From: Emmonsiellopsis sp. PD_33
Lineage: Eukaryota > Ascomycota > Eurotiomycetes > Onygenales > Ajellomycetaceae
DNA length: 64,000 nucleotides
Assembly (NCBI GenBank): GCA_032988165.1
Contig: JANTQF010000129.1
Coordinates: forward strand, 1 to 64,000
Reading direction: 5' to 3'
The notes beneath the pieces were generated by a model, which worked only from the letters and a program-made list of their open reading frames with translations, did not search any database and had not been told where the DNA came from. Below are positions 12,847 to 23,499 of this stretch, piece after piece (the first letter of the stretch is position 1; each line of letters begins with the position of its first letter). A program made the translations under genes and the position numbers.

Positions 12847-14198
12847 TCACCACCCAATCCCCTTCCCCACATACCCCTCCTCCAAATACCTTTCCTCCTC
12901 CCCCGTCAACACCTTCCCCCTAACCGCCATCCCCTCCTCAACCCTCTCCACAGAGCTAAACCCCACAATCGGGCTCGCCACGCGCCCACAAAGCCAAGCA
13001 AGCGCCACCTGCGCCATCGTCCAACCGCGCTTCGTCGCGATCTCTTCCACCCGGTTGATGGTGGTGATATCTGACGGCGTGAGGTTGTGCGTTAGTGGGT
13101 TTACAGCGGCGCGAGCAGTGGAGCCTTTGGCGGCGAGGGGGCGGGCGAGGTAGCCGTCGTAAAGGGGGGCGAACTATATGGTATATTTTCGTTAGAAGGA
13201 TTTGGGATCCCCCCCGGGGAGATAAAAACTCAATAAGGGGGGGGAGGGGAGGGTTTGGTTCCGCGGGAAGGAAGAGGAAGGAAAGGGTGTGTGGGTACAA
13301 GTAAAACTCACTGGAATAACCCCAACCCCGGTCTCCTTACAGAACCCCATCATCTCCCTCTCCTCCTCCCGATAACACAGACTATATTTATTCTGCATGC
13401 TGATGAACTTGGTCCATCCGTTTTTCTCCGCGCAGAATTGCATCATTGCAAACTGCCATGTATACATCGAGCTGGCGCCGATGTAGCGAACCTTTCCTGA
13501 CCGGATGAGGTCGTGGAGCGCTTGCATGGTTTCCTCATGTGGGGTGTACGGGTCATAGCGGTGGATTTGGAGGAGGTCGATGTAGGGCGTATCAAGACGG
13601 GCCAGGGAGGCGTCGACGGCCGCGAAGATTGCTTGGCGGGATAGGCCTGGTTGGGTTTTATGTTAGGAACGTATGTATAAGAGACGATTAAGGGGAGCGG
13701 AGGTTAGGTCGGAGAAAAGCGGTACCGAATTGGTTCACGTAGTCCTTGCACTGATTCAACTGGTCGCCGTATGGGACGATGTATGCATTGCCGTGCTCGG
13801 GCTCGCTGACTGGGCCCCAGCATTTCGTCATGACGACTAGTTTGTGTCTGGGGATGTTGTATTTCTTGATTGCCTTGCCGATTAGGCGTTCTGAGTCGCC
13901 GCTTGAGTATAGGTTTGCGGTGTCCCACTTGTTGAAAAGAAAGATATGTTAGCAAAAACCTTTGATAAATAGCTATGGGAGAGTTTCGTACCGTGTTCAG
14001 CCCCCTGTCGTAGGCTGCTTTTAAGAGCGGAAGGGCTTTATCCTCGTCAAGCATCCATGGTCCAAATTCAGAAGATCCAATGCTCATAGCCCCGAAGATG
14101 GGGACGGATACACGCAGTCCGCTCTTGCCCAGCTGTCTGTATTCGGCTTTGGTGTTCTCGACGGCCGCTCGGAGCTTTGATGGGAGTTCTGCGGACAT
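12847..14198 (-). CDS. aldo-keto reductase
   Basis: An NADPH-dependent aldo-keto reductase of the microbial, yeast-Aad/YakC-like branch that reduces aldehydes or ketones; the substrate is unknown. Four exons join in frame: 14198-13992, 13927-13726, 13646-13312 and 13173-12847, giving 356 residues. The catalytic tetrad is visible: Asp71 and Tyr76 in WDTANLY, Lys104 in VMTKCWG, and His in LQIHRYD of the next strand. The C-terminal cofactor loop region includes PIVGFSSVER. Introns are 64, 79 and 138 nt with GT-AG ends. The gene is convergent with MOT1. No cluster partner is seen, so a general detoxification role is more likely than a biosynthetic one, but that is inference. Confidence 0.92.
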
Positions 14199-16330
14199 GG
14201 TGATTGGATTTTTAGAAGTTTTTACGGGCTTGATTGATCTTGACGAAAAGGAAGCGGGATACTCCAGACAAAGATTGGAATGCGAGTAGTGAACTTGAGA
14301 TAGAATCTGCGGAAGATGGAGACATTTATATACTCCTCTTCGTCCGGAGGAGATGCGATCTTAAGTCCTATTCCCACCATCCTGCTGGAGTTCGTATCAG
14401 ATTTTCAAACATTCCATTGTCTGAAGGTGGATATCGCTGCCGCTGTTGCTCCTGGATTTCCCCAGCTGATGGCCATCTTGGTCAAGGATATTCCGCAAAT
14501 ACTGGCAACCAGCAGCGGCCAAGACGGAGAGAGAAAGGAGAAAGGAGAAGATCGAACAGAATACGAAACTGGATCTTCTGATAAATGGATGTGAGTCACA
14601 TCGTGCTCTCAGAAGGGGGGGAAGATGAGGGTTCAGTAGCTTTGCACTGTAGTTATATTGCACCTCGTAGTTCTGGACCGCAGATCTGGGCTCCCTTGGA
14701 GATATCCGGTTGAGGCTCAAGGTTGAACGTCCTGTATCGACGTCACTGGCACTGCCGATGTAACTTTTTCGCTGATGAGGACATCTTAGTAGCGATGGAT
14801 TGTTCGTTATTGGAGATGCTTGAACGATAATTGGGGGTGGCACAGGTACGAGGTACGAGATACGGGCCGTGGATAGTATCTTTTTTGTCTATACAGGCCC
14901 TCCCACAGTATTCACGCCACCGCAACCACGGCCCGGTTTCTCCAGACAAACAACCGATCTTCAGGAAAGAAATGCACTTGTCTGCGTTGCTATTTTCCAA
15001 TCGTAGTGGGATTGGATGAAATCCCCATGCCCTATGGCTGCAGGTGAGGTGGTGACTCGTCCTCTGGAGACCTTCAGCTCCGGAAAAAAGAATTCATAGC
15101 GTGGTTGGCTCGTTATGTTTGTAAGCAAATTCTCGTGTTCCAGCATGGAGGATGTAACTCGACAAGCATCGGCTGGCTGGCTGTCTATCTCGCAAGGAAT
15201 CATACTCCATCGTGTGGGTAGCAAGGGATGAGCCTAGCAATCACCAAAAGTGCTTGGTGGAATCGCAGAGAATCAGAAAATGGGAATGAGAGCCCCTTTT
15301 CGGATTGCATTTCGTTCCAAACGAGCACGAATAGCTTGATATCCCATTTTATTCCTCGACCTTTTCCGCTCTCAAGACACAATCCCATTCCTTATTCACA
15401 GTCATTCCAACGGCCTGAATGGTACTGGAATCCTATTTACCTATTTACTCCCCCCTCCTCTCACCCAAAACAACGAAAGTGCCCACCACAATATCTATCC
15501 CATTTTCTCTCTTCTATGACCACAATGACCCGGTCATATCCAGAAGCTAAAGCCAGAGTACAGGTCCCGATATCCAGCTTCATGGCCAATTACTCAAAAG
15601 CGACTATCAGACTGGTCACATTGCTTGTGGCTTCTGATATTTCCTAAAGACATACATATTACATACCATGCCCCTCAACCAGACACGGCCAGGAGGTGAA
15701 AAGAGAAGTCCCAGCGTCTTCACAGTGTTAAGAGCGTCGCATCCTAGGATTCACAGATAACTATAGCCATCTTAAACATGAGACTCGCGAGCGACGGGTC
15801 GGGATTGGGCGTCATCATCCACGCGTCAGCAGAGACGTCCTCCATTAAACGCCCTTGCCATCATGAGGGAGGAATCCATGATTTGCCAGGATGTTCGGCG
15901 GAGTGGAATTATGTGGTTTGTTCAATATGCCATACAATCATTCGCCCCTGGAGGGTGCTGGTTGGGCGTCTTTGAACCTCCTTTGAGATGAATGTTTGTG
16001 GAACTGGGGATGTTGAAGGCCAGGGTGATGGAGAGGATACGAGGGAGCTTTGTGTTGACATGTTTTTGATTTGTTGGCGGGCTCCTGGGACTATGGAGAA
16101 ATAGATTTTAGGTTAGGTTCTTGGATCATATATCAACCGGCTCAGTATTCATGCGGATAAGTTGCAAAGAAGAACTCTTAAGGAGGGATTATTAATAAAT
16201 GAAATTTGTAGAACCTAGAATTCCTCCGGCCGAATAATGTTTGTTTATTAGCTAGCTACTTGTCCCTAGTTCTTCCCGCTGCTGTACTATTCCACGACAA
16301 CCTCGACATCAAGCATGACCTTTGCTGCCT
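14199..16330. other. gene-free intergenic region
   Basis: About 2.1 kb of ordinary base composition. Several open frames of 60-150 codons occur, but none has a recognisable domain, a typical splice pattern or a convincing start. I see nothing I would call a gene. A transcribed non-coding RNA cannot be excluded. Confidence 0.5.
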
Positions 16331-17006
16331 TTAAGTCGAGGAGTAGATGATATTAGGAACAGCAACGCGCTGGTAGGAAACAAATCTTCCTTTCTCCACG
16401 GCCTTTGGAACTCTCGATCCATCATCCAGGTATCTGTGGTTGAGGGCATGATAAATCGACTCCGTTCCGGACATAGAATGAATCAACTGCCCCATTTCAA
16501 GTTGACATAAATACTAAGCCCTGCATCGTGATGATTAATCAAGGGATTAACGCTAGGAGAAATATAATGGCGATTTCGCCTACTCACATCCAGGATATGA
16601 TCATGTTTGACTTTTTCTGCCATGAAGGCAGAAACAACGGCAGTGAATGAGGGGCTGGTGTAGAAATCTGCCAAAGTAGGGTTGATTGCTTCTTGAGCAG
16701 CAACAGTGCAGGCAACAAGAGGTTCCATATCTTTGCAAGGGAAGAGATTCAAGCAATCTCCCACAATGAGCTTAGCAAAAGGCATTGTGAGAACAGGAAG
16801 CTTTGCTGCAGCTGCAACACCATTGTCAAATACAGTGATGGTAGGGGCTAGAGAGGGAATATCATGAGCCCAATGATATGTCTGCAAAAAATAGTGTGTA
16901 ATGTTAGCATGGGCCATTCCATTGAACTTTAATAAGTTCATTATCATGTTGATTAGCTCTTGCAAGCTGTCAATACCTCCAGTTTGAAGGCCAGCATAGT
17001 CAGTGA

Positions 17007-17011
17007 ACACT
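17007..17011. repeat. target site duplication, left copy (ACACT)
   Basis: ACACT directly abuts the left LTR and matches 22470-22474 exactly. Five base pairs is the usual copia target duplication. Confidence 0.93.
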
Positions 17012-17312
17012 TGTAAGAGGGTTGAATGTAGTTAGAGATATCCATGAGAAGAAAGATGATTGATTCCTTTGTCAATAAGTTGGCAGATTTTGCCACTATT
17101 TATAGCTACTGACATGTGATTGCCCAAGATAATGAAAATCTAATAAACCATACAAAATAGGTGTAGAAAACAATAGGGACAATCAGTTATTATTACTATT
17201 AAGAAGGAAACAATGAAAAATCTATTGATGCAGAACTGAATGACTGAAAAATAAAGGATTGACCTCTTGCAGTCTGCAGGTGCTTGAGGCACATACTGTA
17301 CTGCTTCTCACA
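17012..17312 (-). repeat. copia 3' LTR
   Basis: A 301-bp LTR downstream in element orientation. It is 281/301 identical to the partner at 22169-22469, with no indels and only transitions. It has no CpG; the five CpGs kept by the partner near offsets 270-292 are TG or CA here. Confidence 0.97.
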
Positions 17313-17419
17313 TACCCCCTCAGTGGATTACTGAGTAGAGTGGAGGTAATTCAATGGCAAAGAACTACCTCAATTTGGTGTATCACAAGGCAGAGCAGAG
17401 GTAATTTGATGGCAAAGAA

Positions 17420-18000
17420 CTACCTTAGTTTCCTACTTATATTAACAAGATTAATGAGACAGCAGAATTCCTTGTGAGCAGCATGAGGAAGGAATTTAGT
17501 GAAGCCATCTGCAGGCATTTTCTTCATATCTATCCATTTAATAGATATTTGGCCCTGTTGGACTTCCTGTTGAAGCCAGTAATCATAAATGTCAATATAG
17601 TGGAGCTTCATTATAATGTGGGGAGCTTTATCCTTGAGTAGGCATATAGCCTGGGTATTGTCATTTCAAATGACTAATGTGCATTCTGGGTCAAAATCAA
17701 TTTGTTTGAACAGACATTTCCACCAGTATGCTTCTTTGACTGTTGTAGATAGGGTCAAAAGTTCTGCTTTAGTGGAAGAGATTATAATGGTCTGTTACTT
17801 TAAGGACTTTCAGTCAATTACATCTCTGAAAAGGGTGAAAACCATCCCTTGAGTACTCCAGTGGGTAGCTAGGTCATTAGCATAGACAGCATCAGTATAG
17901 ATTCAGAATGCTGGGCCTTTATCATTAGCTTTGAGAGCACTATATTCAATGGCAAGATTCTGGGTTTAATATCTGTGAGTAATGACTTGATGTAGAAGGT
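17420..18000 (-). pseudogene. copia RNase H remnant
   Basis: The C-terminal RNase H of the copia polyprotein is readable: YTDAVYAND for the first Asp, SSTKAELLTLS for the Glu motif, a degenerate DNTQAI, and the tail KMPADGFTKFLPHAAHKEF. The open frame 17611-17420 encodes the end. At least three in-frame stops are present upstream. Confidence 0.88.
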
Positions 18001-18199
18001 CATCATGTTGAGGTGAAGATTTAATCATATGATCAGTAAGGACTTCAGCAGAGAAGGTGAGATCAGGCTGAGTCCCTATGAAAGGGTAGATAATAGAGCT
18101 GATTTAGCATTGATAGCCATGAATCTCTTGAGGAGTAAGAAAACCACTATAAGGATAGACTGATTCAGTGGGGGTAGGCATATGATAGGGTTTGTGACA

Positions 18200-19000
18200 C
18201 TCAACCCCAAATTTTACTGCTATTTTGGCCATATAACTGTCCTGGCACAACCAGAGTTTTTGAGCTGTGTGATCTCAAAGGACTTGAATTCCCAAAAACC
18301 ACTTAACCTCTCCTATATCTTGGAGCTCATAAGTGCTCATTAATTGGGCCACAAAATCAACAAACACTGATTTATAACATCAATGATATACAATGACAAT
18401 GTCATTCACATAGAAAAACACTATAAGACCTAGTCCTATAAAAAGATAAGGTTCCTCAGGGACCTGTGTCAGGCCTAGCTTCAGCAGTGTCATTTTCAAC
18501 TCATCATTCCAACATAGGGGAGATTCAGGAAGTCTGTAAAGTGCTCAAAGAAGAAGCAACATGTAGCTGGGAACTTCATATTTAGGAGGTGATTTGACAT
18601 AGATTTCATCAACAAGAATGGCATTGAGAAAGATGTTAATGGCATCATATTAGTGTGTTTCTAGATTAAAAGCAGCTGCTATAGTCATAATAAGGTGAAA
18701 AACCTTCAGTGCCAGTGTTGTAGACCTAATCTCTGCTTTTTCATTTTTCCATAGATCTCTGTAAATGACTATATGGGCCTTGAATTTTTAAAGGATCCCA
18801 TCCATGTTGAATTTGTACATAAATACCCACATAAGTGGTAGAGGCTGGCATTTAGTCTTATATTCTAGAACCTTTTTCCAGCATCCTTTCTGTTGTAGGG
18901 CATCATATTTGATTTGAGCAGCATGTAACCAATCATCTTTGAATTTATGATGTAAAGCTTCCTTCCATCTATGAGGGGAAGGGGGAAGGTTATCTCAGTG
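18200..19000 (-). pseudogene. copia reverse transcriptase remnant
   Basis: Minus-strand translation gives a near-continuous Ty1/copia RT: a WVFMYKF opening, the LLL-ALYRLPESP region, FYVNDIVI in place of the YVDD catalytic box (one Asp now Asn), and GEVKWFLGIQVL in the connection. Stops are few and most are TGA replacing an expected CGA, for example right after GIQVL. Confidence 0.88.
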
Positions 19001-19299
19001 TAGAGAATAAGACAGAGGTTTATCCATTTAAGCTGTAGTAAAAGCAGTATAAAATCCCAGAGAATGATCTATATGATTGAGAGCAGCAATGTAGCTGGTC
19101 CACTCCAGATTCAGTTTCTAAGTACAGTGTCCTGAAACTATGTGGTTAGTTGATATATCACTGTGTATTTCCCTAGAAAGAGCATCTAGGAGCTCATTTG
19201 TAGAAGACAGGCCTGACTGAAGAGAATTGAGTAGTTAACCTGATGAATTATCAGTATTAGTATTAGTATTTATGTTAAGTTGGCCATTAAGATCATCTA

Positions 19300-20470
19300 A
19301 TTGCTGGATTCTGCTGATTAACATCAAAAATTCAGGGGAACCAGTAAATAGCATAGGAGTTGATTCTGAGGTTAGCAACACTCAAGAAGATGAATCTGAT
19401 ATTATTTTTGAAGTTATATCTGCCATTTTAGGGTCAGATGTTGAGGTTTCAGAAGGGGTGTTAGTTTTGACTTCATCTTCAGAACTCTTAAATTCCTGAA
19501 CATCAAATCTGACATTTTTTAGAACATCATTTGGCAGTAGTAAATCCACTGGTATCAGAGACATAAGTGAAAGATCCTTAGGTAAATCACCTGGGTCAAA
19601 ATAGAAGTTTTCATTGAATATAACATCCCAGGTTATAATGACCTTTTACTCTCTCAGGAGCCAGATATGGAAAATATTATTCAATTTATAATCTACCAGG
19701 TGTCTGATTTTAGCATGTAGGGCAAGTTTTTAGAGCTTTGAAATGGTCTTATCTAATACATATGCCTAGCATCCATATGCATGTAGATGACTGAGGTCAA
19801 GATCCATTAGTTTACTAAGATAAGAGGCTAGGGCCTATATCAGAGTCTTCCATTTGAGTTACTGGATCAGTGTTCAGTTAAGGAGATATATTGCAGCTTT
19901 ATATGCTTCAGGCTAGAGATCTTCAGAAAGATTTACAGCAATTCAAATTATATGGCCTAGAGTGGTTATCATACCCCCTAAGTATTCAGCTGCACCATTA
20001 GATTCTAGCATATAGAGAGGTGAAGAATCAACATGAATGCTACATATCTCAATTTTATCAAGAAAGGCCTTTGTAAGCAATGTTTCTCCATCTATATGAA
20101 GGATCAGAACCTTCAAACTGTAGTGTTTTTCAACTTCATTAATAAATTTTTCTAGAAATGATTCATAATGGTCTTTTGTAGGAAGCACCTTGGCCCAATA
20201 AGTATGAGTAAGGGGGTCATAGATGTGAGCAAGATATTGGTCTCTATTATAGGCCAGGGAGACATGGGTAAGGTCAAAATGAATGACCTCAAATAATTTA
20301 TTACCTCTATTCATCTGTTTTTGAGATATTTGGAGGTGGGATTTGCCCAGCACACAGGCCATGCAGTCAGTAGTTTTCAGGCTGTTAGCAAGGTAGGCCC
20401 CCACCATGGATTTAGGTAGATGTTTAAGAGCTTCTAGGCTGAGATGATCAAGGTGTTTATGTCACAGAGC
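19300..20470 (-). pseudogene. copia integrase remnant
   Basis: The frame at 20407-19943 (154 codons) shows the GAG-pre-integrase cysteines (CMACVLGK) and the catalytic core of a copia integrase. The acidic triad is still recognisable: Asp in HFDLTH, Asp in LHIDGE, and Glu in SNGAAEY. Degenerate sequence continues to about 19.3 kb. Placement before the reverse transcriptase is what separates copia from gypsy order. Confidence 0.85.
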
Positions 20471-20635
20471 TATTAAGGCTAGAATAGGAAACTGAGGAAG
20501 TATTTGAATAGTAAAGATGATATCATTTGGAGGATTATATTCAAAAATGAATTTTTCATAGTGATGCTGCAGTAGAAATCAAATGTTACCTTCCTTATTA
20601 ATTAACCTGCAGTTTAATTTGTTTATTCCTATATT

Positions 20636-22158
20636 TTATTGGTTAAATGCTGGAGCTGCAGCAATATTTATGAAGAAGGTAGATATATAGGTGATGTCAA
20701 GCAATGTATATAATTTTTCACTGTAGGGGGTCTGAAGGTGTATGAGGATGTTACTGTGACTATAGATTGGGACTACAGTATCTCTAGCCCACATCTTTTC
20801 CTTAACAATGTGAAAATCCTGAAAATGTTGGTAGTCATTACAAACATGCTGATTTACTCCATTATCATATATGAAGCTATTTCTGAGTGGGTAGTTGTCT
20901 ATCCAAGAAAAATCACTGCTAAGAATGACTGAGGTAGTTGCAAATGCACTGTTAAAAGCTTCACCTGTGTCTTTAGTGGATTTGGTTTCAGAAGTAATAG
21001 CAACATTGGCATCATTTTTCAGAGTTATTAAGGTTTTTAAATTCTTTTCCTTGTTCTTTTTGGCCTTCACCACAGCCTTTTCCACCATCTTTTTGAGCTT
21101 CTTATTAGTCTCCAATTCTTATTTGACCTTTTTCTTGATCTCCAGTTTTAAAATGAAGGTTTTTGAATGGGTCTCTAGGTTGAGATAGAAGCATCTCATG
21201 ACTCAATATTTTCCATCATATATACATATTTATTGAGATTCTGATTGATTACCCCCTAAGTTTTGCTGTGCATCTGGTAGTTTTTCTGCTCCTACTTTCA
21301 TTCTGTTGAATGTTACAAATGCTGCAGCTGATGTTTGATTATAGGAATCTTTAGTGCTGTTAGTTTGGAGTTTATTATGGAATTATTCCACCAAATCATC
21401 CACAGAGATGAGATCTTTTCCTACTTTTTCACATTTGAAAACTCTGAATCTTTTGATTTAGCTCCAGTTAGCATTAACCTTACCTACTGCATCAAGGAAT
21501 TTAAAGATAGCAGAGTGTTTACTCCTATGATTTTCAATGTTATATTTAATGATCCTTCTGTGCACTACCTGCCAATATTTTACCCAGTCAAAAGGATTTT
21601 CATTTTACAGACTGCAAGAAAGTTTGATATAATTGCAGCTCAGTTCAACTTCCCTCTATTAACTGGTTGGAGCTTTTTCAGCTTTAAGAAGATAAATCAT
21701 CTCACAAGGATCTATTATATCCCCTAGGCATTGCTGTATGTCTCAAGATATATGATTAAGAATATACATTAATACTACTTTCTCTGCCATTTTATACTCT
21801 TTGTAATCTCTTTTTAACAAGGCATATTCACACACAGCCAGGTTCCTATCTTTAGCTTTCATGGATATATCTCATTTGTAGGGTTTCAGGTGTTCTGGGG
21901 CTGGTTCAGGATCCTTATCTGTCATATACAGTTTAAAATTATTGGATCAAATGATATAGCATATATTATTATACCAATTGTCCCAATCTTTCATATCATT
22001 GAGGATAATCTTGGTTGACATCTTGCTGCAGAAGGTTGACTGAAGGATGTTGTATAGAATCAGATATTCAGGTAAAATACCTATAATATAGGGTAAAGAA
22101 AGTAGAAATGATGATAATCAATGTGAATAGGAAGTCTAGCACATTGTGGAAGAGTCTA
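20636..22158 (-). pseudogene. copia Gag and protease remnant
   Basis: Decayed Gag-like sequence runs from about 21.9 to 21.2 kb, followed by a degenerate CCHC-like segment near 21.2 kb and a Lys-rich linker with a coiled-coil look. An open frame of 159 codons (21115-20636) contains the copia protease core, where FIYDNGVNQHV corresponds to the usual Asp-Ser-Gly active-site context with Ser replaced by Asn. Several stop codons interrupt Gag, so no product is expected. Confidence 0.75.
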
Positions 22159-22168
22159 GGCTCATAAC
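22159..22168 (-). other. copia primer-binding site, half-tRNA type
   Basis: The plus-strand sequence GGCTCATAAC touches the 5' LTR with no gap. It equals the anticodon stem-loop of fungal initiator tRNA-Met (GGCUCAUAAC, anticodon CAU) rather than its 3' end. The minus-strand element RNA would therefore pair with the internal part of tRNAiMet, as Drosophila copia does with a tRNA half-molecule. The sequence match is direct; its use as primer is inferred. Confidence 0.75.
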
Positions 22169-22469
22169 TGTAAGAGGGTTGAACATAGTTAGAGATATCC
22201 ATGAGGAGAAAGATGATTGATTCCTTTGTCAATAAGTTGGCAGATTTTGCCACTATTTATAGCTACTGACATGTGATTGCCTGAGATAATGAAAATCTAA
22301 TAAACCATACAAAATAGGTGTAGAAAACAATAGGGATGATCAGTTATTATCACTATTGAGAAGGAAACAATGAAAAATCTATTGATGCAGAACTGAATGA
22401 CTGAAAAATAGAGGATCAACCTCTCACAGTCTGCAGGCGCTTGGGGCGCGTACCGTACCGCTTCTCACA
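22169..22469 (-). repeat. copia 5' LTR
   Basis: A 301-bp LTR upstream in element orientation, starting with TG and ending with CA. Its outer edge (offsets 270-292, positions 22438-22460) retains five CpGs, whereas I see none elsewhere in the element. Confidence 0.97.
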
Positions 22470-22474
22470 ACACT
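22470..22474. repeat. target site duplication, right copy (ACACT)
   Basis: An exact match to 17007-17011. Removing one copy and the element restores an open host frame through this point. Confidence 0.93.
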
Positions 22475-23499
22475 ACATGATGAAGATGTCCGAGCTTTGA
22501 CCATGCAGTGTTGATTTTTGTCCATGCATTGTCATTGAGTCAGGCAGCACCTGAGAGGATACTCAGAGGCTGGGGACAACACAGTTTTCCTTGCAGAGCA
22601 TCCGGGCGTCTATTCAGCATCTGGTCACTGTTCGTGGATCGTATTTCTTTTCCGGTCCCTACAACCTATAAAACCGCGCCCATTGGAGACAAAGAAGAAC
22701 TCAGCCATGTTTAGATTAATTGCAGGTCGTAGTAGTTGCCGGAGAGTGATGTTCTTGTCAACAAGCACAAGACTGAAAACCTTCACCGCGGAGTAGGAGG
22801 CGTAATCGTATCTCAGAGTGCTCACGACAAACTTCGCACCCATTTCGTCCATGCTAGCGCCTGCGGCAGTGTGGTCGGTATCGCAGCTGATGCGGACTCC
22901 TTTTGTTTCGGCCGGTGCATCGGGCGTTGCTTCGCTGATTTCTCTCTTAAAGGTAACCCTGATGACCACATGATTTTTGATTTTGTTTTGAAGTACAGGG
23001 TCATTTTCTTCGTCATCATTCAACAGCGCTAGGTCCCCTGCATTAAGGACTTCGACGAAAAAGGCTTGAACGCCTTTGTTAAGGAGCGAGGAGGGGACTT
23101 CGCGGGCCCGGTATTCAATGTCTTGTGTGGCGTGTGGAGGAGGTGGAGGAGGTGCTTCAGCCTTGAGGCCTCGAATTCTTCTCGACGGCAGGCGGCTACC
23201 GATCGGCGAAGCCATAGCGAGCGAGATGTGCGTTGCTAGATGGTTTTGGGCGGATTGAAATAGTAATTTTGACTGTGTCAGGCGAAAAATAGGAGGTGAG
23301 AGTGGTGATGGATGGTGATTTCCCTAGGTGGGTTGCGAGAGGAGGAACATTCTTGTAAGAACGAGCAATTCACTTGATTCACTTGGGGCTGGGCGTCACG
23401 GCGCAACAGTGAATGTTGTTGTGATCTCTCACATTAATGTGTGAATATACGACTCCATCTCCCCGTTTGCCAATGGCTTTAAAGTGAAATTCTGAGAGG

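Larger units (their letters stand above)
17012..22469 (-). mobile_element. complete Ty1/copia LTR retrotransposon, CpG-decayed
   Basis: 5458 bp read on the minus strand, bounded by 301-bp LTRs with TG...CA ends and by the 5-bp direct repeat ACACT (17007-17011 and 22470-22474). Domain order is that of copia (Pseudoviridae): Gag with a decayed zinc knuckle, protease, integrase, reverse transcriptase, RNase H. A purine-rich tract (read GAGGGGGTA on the minus strand, around 17313-17321) abuts the downstream LTR, and the primer site abuts the upstream LTR. The coding region carries several stops per domain, many of them TGA where CGA would be expected, so it should be non-autonomous. I found no CpG in the body by eye. 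Confidence 0.95.
16331..23215 (-). pseudogene. unrecognised host gene disrupted by a copia element
   Basis: I do not recognise the family. The 5' part (23215 to about 22625) begins MASPIGSRLPSRR and has a Pro-rich stretch, then a mixed alpha/beta sequence ending in FFFVSNGRGFIGCRD. Reading then continues in another frame from about 22666 to 22543, hits a TGA at 22542-22540, and stays open up to the transposon at 22469. Beyond the transposon the same frame resumes across the duplicated ACACT and continues to 16588. A 74-nt intron (donor GTGAGT at 16587, acceptor at 16514) leads to a 60-codon last exon ending TAA at 16331. The host reading frame therefore crosses the insertion site exactly when one target copy is removed. 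A -1 shift at the TAA would add about 15 more residues, so a frameshift there is possible. Insertion, nonsense codon and frame breaks suggest a dead gene. Confidence 0.75.

Noticed and set aside
14397..14843. 148-codon minus-strand frame with a hydrophobic stretch
   Set aside because: No family resemblance, and competing frames of similar length overlap on both strands.
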